Shown here piece by piece: positions 26,401 to 34,466 of a stretch of 64,000 nt of DNA. Below the pieces are notes generated by a model. It saw only the letters and a program-made list of their open reading frames with translations. It was not told the origin of the DNA and did not search any database. Where the stretch lies: NCBI RefSeq assembly GCF_036885605.1, contig NZ_CP142523.1, positions 3,100,001 to 3,164,000 of the forward strand, written 5' to 3'. Each line of letters opens with the position of its first letter. The first letter of the stretch is position 1. The translations under genes and the position numbers were made by a program. This stretch comes from Janthinobacterium sp. TB1-E2. GTDB taxonomy: Bacteria; Pseudomonadota; Gammaproteobacteria; Burkholderiales; Burkholderiaceae_D.

Positions 26401-29400
26401 GCTTGCTCAACGTGGCGCCCGTCAGCGGCGCGACGCGCGGCGGCATCCGCATCGGCATGTGCGCCGACGCTTGCGCGGGTAGCGGCACGGCCAGCCTGTA
26501 CTCGGAAGGCACCTTGCTGCTGGCGACCAGCGGCAGCTTCCAGCTCGACGACACGGCCCGCTACGGCACGCGCAACCTGAGCCTGGCCGTGGGCGCCATC
26601 AATATCGGTTCGAACGAGGCGCTGGCGGCGGCCCAGGCCAGCGGCACGCGTCCCGCCGGCCTGACCCTGAACCAGGGGCTGCTGGACCGTTTGCTACGCG
26701 GCGACACCAGCACGGGCGCGCCGGCACTGCAGGCGCTGATGCTGAACGCGGCCGACAGCGTCAACTTCTATGGCGACGTGGTGCTCGACACCTATGACAA
26801 AGTCAGCGGAAAATCGAACCTGGAGCGCCTGGTGCTGACCACGCCGGCCATGTATGGCCAGGGCCAGGCCGGCACGGTGGCGACCATCCGTACGGCCAAT
26901 CTGATCTGGGGCGGCGCCCTGTCGGCGCCCGGCAACGTGATTGCGCGCGGCGCCGGCACGGGCAGCGGCACCTTGAATCTGGAAGCGGAACGCATCGATT
27001 TCGGTTTCGGCCCGTTCACGCAGCCGGCCGGCGTCGCCACCTTCGACCGCCTGGCGCTGGGTTTTGGCACCGTCAACCTGAAAGCGTCGGGCCAGGTCAC
27101 GGCCAACCACAAGGGCAGCCTGTCCGTCCACCAGGCGCAGGGCGCGTATGAGGCGGGCAAGGGTTACCAGTACAGCGGCGGCAACCTGAACATCGTCACG
27201 CCGCTGCTGACGGGCGACGCCGGTTCCGCCCACAGCTACACGGCCGGTGGCGCGCTGGCCGTGACGGCGCCGGCCGGAGCGGCGGCAGCCATTCCCGCCA
27301 AGAATAACGCCGCGCTGGGCGCCCAGCTGGCCTTGCACGGCGACAGCGTGACGGTGGCGACAGCCGTGGTGCTGCCAAGCGGCAAGCTCACCGTCAACGC
27401 GCAGCACGACATCAGCGTGGCCGACGCTGCGCGCATCGACATGGCGGGCCGCAAGAGCACCTTCTTCGACGTGGATAAATACAGCTGGGGCGGCGACGTG
27501 ACCCTGGACAGCCGCGCCGGCGACATCCGCGCAGCGAACGGCAGCGTGATCGACCTGTCGGCCGAGAACAACCGCGCCGGCAGCCTGAAAGCCGTGGCCC
27601 TCGATGGCGCGGCCGGCATGGTGGAGCTGCAAGGCAAGATATTGGGCGGCGCCAGCGGCAGCTACGACGCGGGCGGCACTGTGGTGCCGTACAAGAATGG
27701 CAGCGTGGACGTGCGCGCGCACACCCTGGGCGCGGGCGGCACCGTGGACGGCCAGTTCGCCGCGCTCAACACGCGCCTGAACGAAGGCGGCGTGACGGGC
27801 GCGCGCAGCTTCCAGCTGAAACAGGGCGACCTGACCATCGGCAATGAGCTCAAGGCAGGCGAGGTGCAGGTGGCCGTCGACAATGGCCGCCTGACGGTGG
27901 CCGGCGTGATCGATGCCAGCGGCGAGCGCGTGGGCAGCATCCGACTGGCCGGCAAGCATGGCGTCACCCTGGCCAACAACGCCGTGCTCGACGCGCATGG
28001 CACCGTTCTGCGCGTCGACAGCTATGGCAAGATCATCGACAGCCCGAACCGGGCCATGGTGGAACTGAACGGCGGCGAAGGCTTGCTGGACCTGGCCGGC
28101 GGCGCGCAGATCGACGTGCGCCACGGCACGGCGGCCGTGCTTGGGAAGGGCAAGGGAGAACACGACGGCGCCGCGCGCGGCACGGTGGAATTGACGGCGC
28201 CGCGCCTGGGCAGCGGCGGTACAAGCAAGGATGTCGACGCCGCCACCTTTGGCGACATCGGCGTCCGTGCCGGTGGCGGTTTTACCGTGCGCGGCGCGAA
28301 ATCGATCGCCGTCAACGCCATGCAGCGCTATGACGATGCGGCTTATGCCACGGACATGTCGGCCACCGGCCGCCCGTACCAGGTGGTCAACCAGGCATAC
28401 CTCGACAGCAAGCATGCGGACAGCACGGCCTTTATCGATGCGGCGCTGGCCAACACGAACTTGCGCAATGGCAAGCTGGCGGGCTTGAACACGGCCGCGT
28501 ATGCCGAGGCGCTGCACTTGCGTCCCGGCGTCGATATCGTCAGCAAGACGCCAGACGGCGACCTCGTGGTGCAGGGCGACCTGGATTTGTCCGGCATGCG
28601 CTACGCCAGCCTCAATCCGCGTTTTCAAGTGACGAATGCGCGCGGCTCGGGCGAGGTGGGCAGCCTGCTGCTGCGCGCTGGCGGCGATTTGAATATCTAT
28701 GGCAGCATCAATGACGGCTTCGCGCCGCCGCCGTCCACGCAGGACGACAAGGGCTGGCTGTTGCTGCCTGGGCGAGACATCAACGGCAGCGACGTCATCG
28801 TGCCGGGCAAGGGCGTGACCCTGGCCGACGGCACCATCTTCCCGGGCGGCGTCACGCTCAATTACGACGTGCCCGTCAAGGCCCTGAGTTTCCGCGCCAA
28901 CACGCGCCTGCCCGTGGATGTGGTCCTGAACCAGAAGCTCACCGTGCCGGCCGGTACGGTACTGGCCGCTGCCGTGCGCGACAGCGCCGGCAATATCGTC
29001 CACGCGGCGGGTACCTTGCTGGCCACGGAACAGACCTTTACTGCCGGCATGCGGCTCGACGCGGGCAACGTGGTCGCGCAAATGGTCAAGGTGCGCGCCA
29101 TGACCTGGCCGAAAGGCGTCGCCTTGCCGGGCTTGCTGGGCGAGCTCAACGTGGTCACGCTTAGTGGCAAAGTGGTGCTGCCCGTCGGCGCACTGATCCC
29201 GAACGGCACCGACGTCAAGCTGCTGCCCGGCGTGGATGCCATCGAACTGCGTCCGGAAGTGGCGGGGCGCCAGGGCGCGCTGTGGGCCATCGCGCCCATG
29301 CTGGCCGAAGGTTCGCAATCGTGGGGCATGCGCCTGGCGGCCGGCGCCGACCTGGACGCGGCCGACACGCGCAGCGTGCAGGCGCATCCGGCCCACGGCA

Positions 29401-32400
29401 TCCTGCGCCTGGCCGACAGCCATTACGGCATGTATGGCGTCATGATCCCGCCGAAGGGCGTGCAGCACTGGACGCAGGAGGCGCAGGAGCTGGGCGAGCG
29501 CGAGGGCATCGTCGGCATCGTGGCGGGCGAACCGATCACCGAGGAATTCATCAGCCAGTTCGGCCAGACCGTGGCGGAGTTCTGCGCTGGCGACGCCAGC
29601 ATGTGCGTGCTCAAGGTAGCCTATGTGTGGACCAAGGCCGGCGCGGAAGAGTTCGCCGACCCGAGCGTGAAGGCGGGCGACGTGGTCGACCTGGCCGGCC
29701 TGGGCTGGCCCACCATGTGCGAGGAAAACCCCACCTGGTGCGGCACCTCCAACCCTACCTTCGACAACAAGGCGTCCAGCCTGCGCCACAGCGTGCTGCG
29801 CACGGGCACGGGCGACCTGGACCTCGTCAGCGGCGGCGACTTGCGCGTGGACAGCCTGTACGGCGTGTACACGGCCGGCATGTCGTCCATGGCGACCACG
29901 GCCGGCGACCCGTACAACCTGGCGCGCGCGCGCAATCTGGACGGCAAGGTGCTGGCCAATCCCGATGGTGCGCATGAACGCCTGGTCGATGGCGGCGCCG
30001 ACAGCATTTACCGGGCATGGTATCCGGACCAGGGCGGCAATCTGCTGCTGCGGGTGGCGGGCGACCTGAGCGGCTCGCTGGTCGGCGCGTCCGCCGCCAC
30101 CAACGGGCGCCCCGTCAGCAAGGATGGTCCGGGCGATTCGGTGGCGGTGGGCAACTGGCTGTGGCGCCAGGGCAGCGGCGGTGTGGCCACGGGCGGCCCG
30201 GCCCAGCCGACGGCGTGGTGGATCAATTTTGGCAGCTACGTGGGCCGCGATACCCTGGCCGATACCGTGCTGGGCTTTACGGGCTTCGGCACCCTGGGTG
30301 GCGGCAACGTGCGCGCCGACGTGGCGGGCGATGCGGGCGTGCTGGCGCCCAAGGTTGCCACCGTGTATGACATCAACATCAATCCGCGCTCGCAGGGCTT
30401 GCTGCTGGCCGTGGGCAGCACGGGCCGCGTGCTGGCCGATGGCAGCCTGCAACTGACGGGCGGCGGCGACCTGGACCTGCGCGTGGGCGGCGCCCTCAAC
30501 CCTGCCAGCCAGTCCGGTGGCGGCCACCTGAATGGCGCGCTGGTCGATTTGCGCGGCCACGTGGACGTGGCCGCTGCCCAGCTGGGCAAGGTCGCGCTGC
30601 AGTACGGCACGCGCTCGACCGACCACGTGCCGCTGGAAACGCGTGCCTTCGACGCCTTCCATGCCACGCGCGCCACGCCGCAGGGCGGCATGACTCTGGT
30701 GCCCGGCGACGCCACCGTCAGCGTGGCAACCCTGGGCGACCAGGTGCTGCAGGACGTGGCCGACCCCGGCCGCGTGCCGATGTTCAACGCCGCGCCGTTC
30801 ATCAGCGCGTCGGGCGAGCCGGGCGCCGGCTACAGCTGGTTCAGCCTGTGGACGCCGCGCACGGCGCTCGACCTGTTCTCCGCCGGCGGCAACATGACGC
30901 CGCTGACGGCGCCGGTCGGCACGGCCACCGACCTGGCCGTCGTCTACCCGTCCATCGTGCGGGCCGCGGCCGCGAATGGCAGCTTGTACTATGGCAAGAC
31001 CATCTCGGACTGGGGTGGTGCGACCGCGTATGCCGATCCTTTGCTGCTGGCGCCGTCGGGCTACGCCCAGCTGGAGTGGCTGGCCGGCGATTCCATCTAT
31101 GCGGGCGGCTATGCCGTCAGCCAGTCCGGCGCGGCCGCCGACAGCATGGCCACGCCGTTCAAGCCGGCCTTCGAAGCCTGGAATCTCAGGCCTGGCAGCC
31201 TGACGTCGGCGGGCGGCAATGTTTCGGGCTCGGGCGTGCCGTCGTCACAGTGGAACTTTCCGCTGTTCGCCTTCGGGCCCGATTCCGCCGCCGGTCCGGC
31301 CAACAGCGGCACGCAAGTGGCGCGTATCTATGCCGTGAAGGGCGATCTGATCGGCGTCAATAGCGGCCGCATGGTCGCGTTCTACGACGCCAAGCACGCG
31401 GGCATCACCTGGTACGAGGGCGCGCAACCGGTCTGGATGAGGGCGGGCCGCGATATCGTCGGCAGCGGCACGGCGCTGCTGGAAGCCATCGACGGCACGG
31501 GCGGTGGCGACATGATGTTCCGCAATTACAGCAACCTGTTCGTGCACAACAACGCGTTCGACGTGTCGGTGGTGTCGGCTGGACGCGATATCCTCAGCAG
31601 TTCCTTCAACGTGGCCGGCCCCGGCACGCTCGACATCAGCGCCGGGCGCAATATATTGATGCAGGACAAGGGCAGCGTCGTCAGCCTCGGCCCCGTCGTC
31701 GCGGGAGACAAGCGCCCGGGCGCCGGCATCGCCATGCAGGCTGGTGTGGGCGCGGCCGGCCTCGACTACCTGCGCTTCGTCAAGCCGTATCTTGACCCGG
31801 CGAACGTGGCGAAGACGGGCGTGCCGCTGGCCGACCAGGCCGGCAAGGTGGTGAAAGCGTACGACGGCGAACTGGCGACCTGGCTCGGTGAGCGCTACGG
31901 CTTCAAGGGCACGGTGGCCGAAGCGCTGGCCTTTTATCTGGCCTTGCCTGAGCCGCAGCAGCGCGTGTTTGCCCGCAACGTGTATTTTGCGGAACTGAAG
32001 GCGGGCGGGCGCGAGTTCAACGATGCGGACAGCGCGCGCTACGGCAGCTTCCTGCGCAGCCGCAACGCCATCGCGGGCCTGGCGCCGGCCACGGACGCGA
32101 ATGGCAGGGCGATTGCCTATGCGGGCGACATCATCATGTACCGCGGCCTGTACGCCAAGCGCAACGACGGCGAGCAGCGCTGGGATTACTTCCCCCGCAG
32201 CGGCTACGTGCATACGAACTTCGGCGGCGACATCCAGATGCTGACGCCGGGCGGCAAGCAGGTGCTGGGCATCGAAGGCGAGGCGCCGCCGTCGACCTCG
32301 GGCGTCATCACCAAGGGCGGCGGCAATATCGGCCTGTTCTCGCACGGCAGCATCCTGCTGGGCCAGAGCCGCATCATGACGACGTTCGGCGGCGACATCC

Positions 32401-33038
32401 TCGGCTGGTCGTCGCAAGGCGACATCAACGCGGGGCGCGGCTCGAAGTCGACCATCGTCTACACGCCGCCCAAGCGCGTGTATGACAGCTGGGGCAACGT
32501 GACCCTGTCGTCCGACGTGCCGAGCACGGGCGCCGGCATCGCCACCCTGGCGCCGATTGCCGAAGTGCCGGCCGGCGACGTGGACCTGCTGGCCCCGCTG
32601 GGCACCATCGACGCGGGCGAGGCGGGCATCCGCGTGTCGGGCAACGTCAACCTGGCCGCGCTGACGGTGATGAACGCGGCGAACATCCAGGTCAAGGGAG
32701 AGTCCAAGGGCATGCCGGCCGTGGCGTCCGTCAATGTGGCCGCCATGACGAACGCCAGCGCGGCCGCCACGCAGGCGACGGCCGCCGCCCAGGACGTGGT
32801 GCAGCGCGAGCGCGCCGCTACCCGTTCGGCGCAGCCATCGGTGTTCACGGTGCGCGTGCTGGGGTTTGGCAATGACGCGCCGCCCGACAGCGCGCAAGCG
32901 GCGCCGCAGGATGGCGCGCGCATCGAGGCGGCCGACTACAACCCGCGCAGCGCCGTGCGCGTGCTGGGCCTGGGCCCGCTGCCGGAATCGGCCACGCGCC
33001 AGCTGACGGCGCAAGAGCGCAGCAGGTTGTCGCCATGA
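20445..33038 (+). CDS. Giant filamentous-haemagglutinin-family adhesin (TPS domain, DUF3739)
   Basis: A 4197-residue secreted protein, one of the largest genes expected in such a genome. The signal peptide ends near ARA/QQA (residue about 45). A Gln/Ala-rich linker leads to the two-partner-secretion (haemagglutination activity) domain, about 145-260, with LNWETFNVGKDTTLTF, FQQQKDWAVLNRVND and IANRNGIVFTGTSQVDTRSL. A very long Gly/Ala/Asp-rich body looks like a right-handed beta-helix (repeated GGxVxL and LDVSG-like strands). The C-terminus (GGDILGWSSQGDINAGRGSK, FTVRVLGFG) matches the family tail DUF3739. Rare cysteines come in close pairs near 26458, 29580 and 29717. AGGAAA at 20431 fits ATG 20445. 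It lies between FecI/FecR-like genes and a second sigma gene that overlaps its stop. No TpsB exporter is in the window. Confidence 0.92.
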   Translation: MTKFHTAQRPVLTSTLGSRLRLTPLAYALTTMLMAGAFSTPARAQQAFSGGWFAAKGAAQNTAASSGRLPNGQPLPLGSRPEGQQQQANQQLQRSLNNLNLAARAIAAQQAAQAQARQAAAGAPGTLGAPDGLVQGGLQVDTNSLTAGWLNAQAPVQTVAAGKTAVLVQQTADKAILNWETFNVGKDTTLTFQQQKDWAVLNRVNDPQARPSQIQGQIKADGTVLIANRNGIVFTGTSQVDTRSLVAAAARISDTQFQKNGIYSPGTAGAATFTEADGKVLVQAGARLASNAPKGSTEGGGYVMLLGKEVHNAGEINTPKGQALLAAGDGFTIKKGVGTDGNPLSTTRGSEVTPQFAAASTAGKVVNTGLIQAREGDITLAGRDVRQDGVLLASTTAATRGTIHLNTLGSDAAVTLGRGATTAIVVEDDGKTMALDSQRDAMRGPAVTSTENILAVNDRRDQSRIEIGSAGTVEFLGDSLTLATGGQLAVNAGSRSLVRAGAQLDVSGAVGVKVAMAANNVEINVQGNEQRDAPVNRDGKALINSSIWVDRRKLVFVPKGTNGYDSDRWYTTGGLLEVAGYLGTQGHSVSEWMAQGGTVSFGGKDVVTQLGSSINLSGGTLDVQTGAVRQTWLKGADGKLHEAGSAPGDLQYLGVYKGYEEEHARWGKDASAFYANPLIAAQLRLENGYTAGRDAGKLVVATGSAVLEGGIAGDVFQGERQVQAPQALLDGYQQSQFAAAQRGQLIVGQYQAMFDKRTGVLQHALSAVMDEVRLTRVQDGIAAGLDVTGMLDAERQGKLLLDTGLLNSQQLGAIRIAAKGAVTVDSALQVADGGNITLFGNDVAINASLRSHGGSIAAGNVLNQIGALGMSDTVVIPGGSVGKLVLADGVSLDTSGLLSNVLRDPLAAVGLPYMNGGNVSLRASGDVRIGNGSLIDVSSGAAILSQAKQQGGKGGNVSLASYGPKADLVLGEGAQVRGHGVVGGGKLELQANKIVIGQAETEQKGALQLGGDFFDKGFSSYSLVGKQGVMVLDGTQVDVRMPVLRVVDNEKLAVWTPEQVTENALKGTLTQRKGASLALQVGDIESDAADMASAELLVGKGAVVSVDAGQSIKLSSVGQLTVDGRLNAWGGKISLGGVGVGVSVSEAVEAAGHGRSLWIGENAVLDVASRAVTAVDAQGRRYGKVVDGGSIVVGGEIDHAQGSTSAASLFVVVRDGAVLDASGAHAVLDVNGAAVDVASAGGGIALASNNGLYLDGQLLARAGGAGAAGGTLSVATGSPEYLKVLATDKVLQGRQLALTQRQGASDLAENVSARDAAATLQYGHGRFSVEQVEAGGFGSLALLGAASFDGDVSLHLQQSFQLYGAPVLTPGSKPGVKVGIAAPYVRLASVKPVGRDFYVTPGTAGESPVAGQVSMTGDLIDVRGLVNIVADDVRLSSRGDLRFLLSPLGWGGAEATTVLSSPGDMTLSAAQLYPDTGAGAAVRVGYGRTDGKFGYDPARSLRIARTTDGVPAMPYSAFGSLELEAAHIEQGGVVRAPLGRLAIGAARYDNDKSLTVNLLANSISSVSGAGLVMPYGGTVDGQSWNVDGKLAAFMGVGGFNAQGGLRVGVEMAGVAVQVQPGALLDLSGGGELTGAGFIAGRGGSTDARYHPLAQVNANGGFILPGLATNPVYAIVPGVQAPQAPSGAADAAIGRQVTIGNGVPGLAAGTYTLMPSTYALLPGAFRVELNGLAGPGSAGTLAQPLRNGSWAAPGTLSIAGTDIRAPLASQLIITPAKVVRTYSQYNEMGYAAFALADAQTRGIPRAMLPADAKTLKLNLAPGGGLETFQFHGTGKFAAAEGGYGGTVVLMSSNTSAGDIELLADGAPASGDAKQVSIRASSLNNIGAARIVVGNAPTVEYGQGGNYVNFGVQSARAIYLRAGAVLSAPEVFLVAQDPSNSQLGDGVIDIAPGAGINTLGRGKAAYDANDGFIYQSRPDVHVLAASNGLLNVAPVSGATRGGIRIGMCADACAGSGTASLYSEGTLLLATSGSFQLDDTARYGTRNLSLAVGAINIGSNEALAAAQASGTRPAGLTLNQGLLDRLLRGDTSTGAPALQALMLNAADSVNFYGDVVLDTYDKVSGKSNLERLVLTTPAMYGQGQAGTVATIRTANLIWGGALSAPGNVIARGAGTGSGTLNLEAERIDFGFGPFTQPAGVATFDRLALGFGTVNLKASGQVTANHKGSLSVHQAQGAYEAGKGYQYSGGNLNIVTPLLTGDAGSAHSYTAGGALAVTAPAGAAAAIPAKNNAALGAQLALHGDSVTVATAVVLPSGKLTVNAQHDISVADAARIDMAGRKSTFFDVDKYSWGGDVTLDSRAGDIRAANGSVIDLSAENNRAGSLKAVALDGAAGMVELQGKILGGASGSYDAGGTVVPYKNGSVDVRAHTLGAGGTVDGQFAALNTRLNEGGVTGARSFQLKQGDLTIGNELKAGEVQVAVDNGRLTVAGVIDASGERVGSIRLAGKHGVTLANNAVLDAHGTVLRVDSYGKIIDSPNRAMVELNGGEGLLDLAGGAQIDVRHGTAAVLGKGKGEHDGAARGTVELTAPRLGSGGTSKDVDAATFGDIGVRAGGGFTVRGAKSIAVNAMQRYDDAAYATDMSATGRPYQVVNQAYLDSKHADSTAFIDAALANTNLRNGKLAGLNTAAYAEALHLRPGVDIVSKTPDGDLVVQGDLDLSGMRYASLNPRFQVTNARGSGEVGSLLLRAGGDLNIYGSINDGFAPPPSTQDDKGWLLLPGRDINGSDVIVPGKGVTLADGTIFPGGVTLNYDVPVKALSFRANTRLPVDVVLNQKLTVPAGTVLAAAVRDSAGNIVHAAGTLLATEQTFTAGMRLDAGNVVAQMVKVRAMTWPKGVALPGLLGELNVVTLSGKVVLPVGALIPNGTDVKLLPGVDAIELRPEVAGRQGALWAIAPMLAEGSQSWGMRLAAGADLDAADTRSVQAHPAHGILRLADSHYGMYGVMIPPKGVQHWTQEAQELGEREGIVGIVAGEPITEEFISQFGQTVAEFCAGDASMCVLKVAYVWTKAGAEEFADPSVKAGDVVDLAGLGWPTMCEENPTWCGTSNPTFDNKASSLRHSVLRTGTGDLDLVSGGDLRVDSLYGVYTAGMSSMATTAGDPYNLARARNLDGKVLANPDGAHERLVDGGADSIYRAWYPDQGGNLLLRVAGDLSGSLVGASAATNGRPVSKDGPGDSVAVGNWLWRQGSGGVATGGPAQPTAWWINFGSYVGRDTLADTVLGFTGFGTLGGGNVRADVAGDAGVLAPKVATVYDININPRSQGLLLAVGSTGRVLADGSLQLTGGGDLDLRVGGALNPASQSGGGHLNGALVDLRGHVDVAAAQLGKVALQYGTRSTDHVPLETRAFDAFHATRATPQGGMTLVPGDATVSVATLGDQVLQDVADPGRVPMFNAAPFISASGEPGAGYSWFSLWTPRTALDLFSAGGNMTPLTAPVGTATDLAVVYPSIVRAAAANGSLYYGKTISDWGGATAYADPLLLAPSGYAQLEWLAGDSIYAGGYAVSQSGAAADSMATPFKPAFEAWNLRPGSLTSAGGNVSGSGVPSSQWNFPLFAFGPDSAAGPANSGTQVARIYAVKGDLIGVNSGRMVAFYDAKHAGITWYEGAQPVWMRAGRDIVGSGTALLEAIDGTGGGDMMFRNYSNLFVHNNAFDVSVVSAGRDILSSSFNVAGPGTLDISAGRNILMQDKGSVVSLGPVVAGDKRPGAGIAMQAGVGAAGLDYLRFVKPYLDPANVAKTGVPLADQAGKVVKAYDGELATWLGERYGFKGTVAEALAFYLALPEPQQRVFARNVYFAELKAGGREFNDADSARYGSFLRSRNAIAGLAPATDANGRAIAYAGDIIMYRGLYAKRNDGEQRWDYFPRSGYVHTNFGGDIQMLTPGGKQVLGIEGEAPPSTSGVITKGGGNIGLFSHGSILLGQSRIMTTFGGDILGWSSQGDINAGRGSKSTIVYTPPKRVYDSWGNVTLSSDVPSTGAGIATLAPIAEVPAGDVDLLAPLGTIDAGEAGIRVSGNVNLAALTVMNAANIQVKGESKGMPAVASVNVAAMTNASAAATQATAAAQDVVQRERAATRSAQPSVFTVRVLGFGNDAPPDSAQAAPQDGARIEAADYNPRSAVRVLGLGPLPESATRQLTAQERSRLSP

Positions 33039-33742
33039 TGGCCGGCCTGGTGAATATGACGGCTGCCTTGCCCTTGCGCATGACGGGCATGGCTTGGTAC
33101 CGCCCGGCCATCCGCCCCCGGCAGCAGGCGGCGAACGACGTGGCGCCAGGGCAGGGCGCTCGCCTGCAGGCTGTGCTGGAAGGCAATTACGCGGCCCTGC
33201 ACCGGCGCCTGGCGCGCCACCTGGGTTGCGCCGAGCTGGCCAGCGACAGCCTGCATGACGCCTGGCTGCGCCTGGGCAGGCTGGCGGCCGGGGACGCGGA
33301 CGGAGCTGCGCTGGCGCATAGCCCCGTCGCCTATGTGTTTCGCGTGGCGTGCAATGCGGCCATGGACAGCCTGCGCCGCAACCGCGCCTGGCTGTATGCG
33401 GACGACGGCGATGGGAGTGGTGCCGGCCTCGTCGATTTCCTCGCCGATATGGCGGCGGGGCCGGAACGCCTGGCCGAGTTGCAGGCCGACGTGCGCCGGC
33501 TGGCGCTGGCTGTCGATTTGCTGCCGCGGCGCCACCGGCAAGTGCTCGAAGCGCTGCGCGTGGACGAGCTGACCCGCCAGGAAGTGGCCGAACGGCACGG
33601 CATGTCCTTGCGTAATGTCGATACGGCCTTGCGCCAGGCGCTCGACCATTGCGCCCGCCACACGGGCTACGCGGCGCAGGGCGGCGTCGGCACGACCCGG
33701 CGCGGCCTGAAGCTGAACGTTCGTTTGCGTACAGACGCGTAG
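33035..33742 (+). CDS. Second ECF sigma factor, coupled to the adhesin gene
   Basis: A FecI-type sigma factor of up to 235 residues; several in-frame ATGs exist in the first 20 codons (33035, 33038, 33056, 33080, 33089). Region 2: LEGNYAALHRRLARHLGCAE and PVAYVFRVACNAAMDSLRRN. Region 4: LPRRHRQVLEALRVDELTRQ, EVAERHGMSLRNVDTALRQA. The first ATG overlaps the adhesin stop (ATGA), so translation is probably coupled to completion of the 12.6-kb adhesin message. It has no FecR partner of its own. It may share the FecR encoded at 19321, amplify adhesin expression, or drive other surface genes; this is inference. Confidence 0.85.
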   Translation: MMAGLVNMTAALPLRMTGMAWYRPAIRPRQQAANDVAPGQGARLQAVLEGNYAALHRRLARHLGCAELASDSLHDAWLRLGRLAAGDADGAALAHSPVAYVFRVACNAAMDSLRRNRAWLYADDGDGSGAGLVDFLADMAAGPERLAELQADVRRLALAVDLLPRRHRQVLEALRVDELTRQEVAERHGMSLRNVDTALRQALDHCARHTGYAAQGGVGTTRRGLKLNVRLRTDA

Positions 33743-33818
33743 GAATCGGCCCGTCAGACTGGTGCTTCGGGCCTGCATGCGCCCACCCAGCCAGTCCACA
33801 GCCAGGAGGAAGCGCGAG

Positions 33819-34466
33819 ATGACAGAATCCCATCACATCAATGCCGGCAGGCGCGGCTTGTTGATCGCCGGCGCGCTGTCGGCCACGGCGGCGGCCGTGC
33901 CCGGCGTCGCGGGAGCGGCGCAGGCCGTCAGCACGACCGGCCAGGCGCCACCAGTCCTGATGAAAGTCAGCCTCGATGTCAACGGCCGGCGCCACAGCCT
34001 GGAACTCGACACGCGCACCACCTTGCTCGACGCCTTGCGCGAACACTTGCAACTGACGGGCACCAAGAAGGGCTGTGACCACGGCCAGTGTGGCGCCTGC
34101 ACCGTCATGCTCGACGGCCAGCGCATCAATGCCTGCTTGACTCTTGCCGTGATGCATGATGGCGCCAAGGTCACCACCATCGAGGGGGTGGGCACGCCGG
34201 AGAAATTGCATCCGATGCAGGCCGCCTTCATCGCGCACGACGGCTACCAGTGCGGCTATTGCACGCCGGGACAGATCTGCTCGGCCATCGCCGCGCTGGG
34301 AGAGATACGCCAGGGCATCCCCAGCCACGTCAGTACTGACTTGAACGCGGCCCCGCAGGCGACGCCCGAGGAATTGCGCGAGCGCATGAGTGGCAACATC
34401 TGCCGCTGCGGCGCCTACTCCAACATCATCGAGGCCATCACCGAGGTGGCGGGGAGGCCGGCATGA
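33819..34466 (+). CDS. paoA: Periplasmic aldehyde oxidoreductase, [2Fe-2S] subunit
   Basis: A 215-residue iron-sulfur subunit of the xanthine oxidase family. A Tat signal is present ([20 protein letters not shown]). The plant-type cluster motif is [16 protein letters not shown] with a later Cys (RINACLTL); the second cluster motif is [14 protein letters not shown] and GNICRCGAY. This is the PaoA/YagT arrangement. AGGAGGA at 33804-33810 gives an excellent ribosome site for ATG 33819. It passes electrons from the molybdenum centre in PaoC towards FAD in PaoB. It heads a three-gene operon, overlapping paoB by 4 bp. Confidence 0.93.
   Translation: MTESHHINAGRRGLLIAGALSATAAAVPGVAGAAQAVSTTGQAPPVLMKVSLDVNGRRHSLELDTRTTLLDALREHLQLTGTKKGCDHGQCGACTVMLDGQRINACLTLAVMHDGAKVTTIEGVGTPEKLHPMQAAFIAHDGYQCGYCTPGQICSAIAALGEIRQGIPSHVSTDLNAAPQATPEELRERMSGNICRCGAYSNIIEAITEVAGRPA

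Noticed and set aside
26694..34328. Two further minus-strand open frames of about 1320 and 1030 codons
   Set aside because: Same shadow effect of GC-rich codon use opposite the adhesin; the second also runs through the sigma and paoA genes, which are clearly real.
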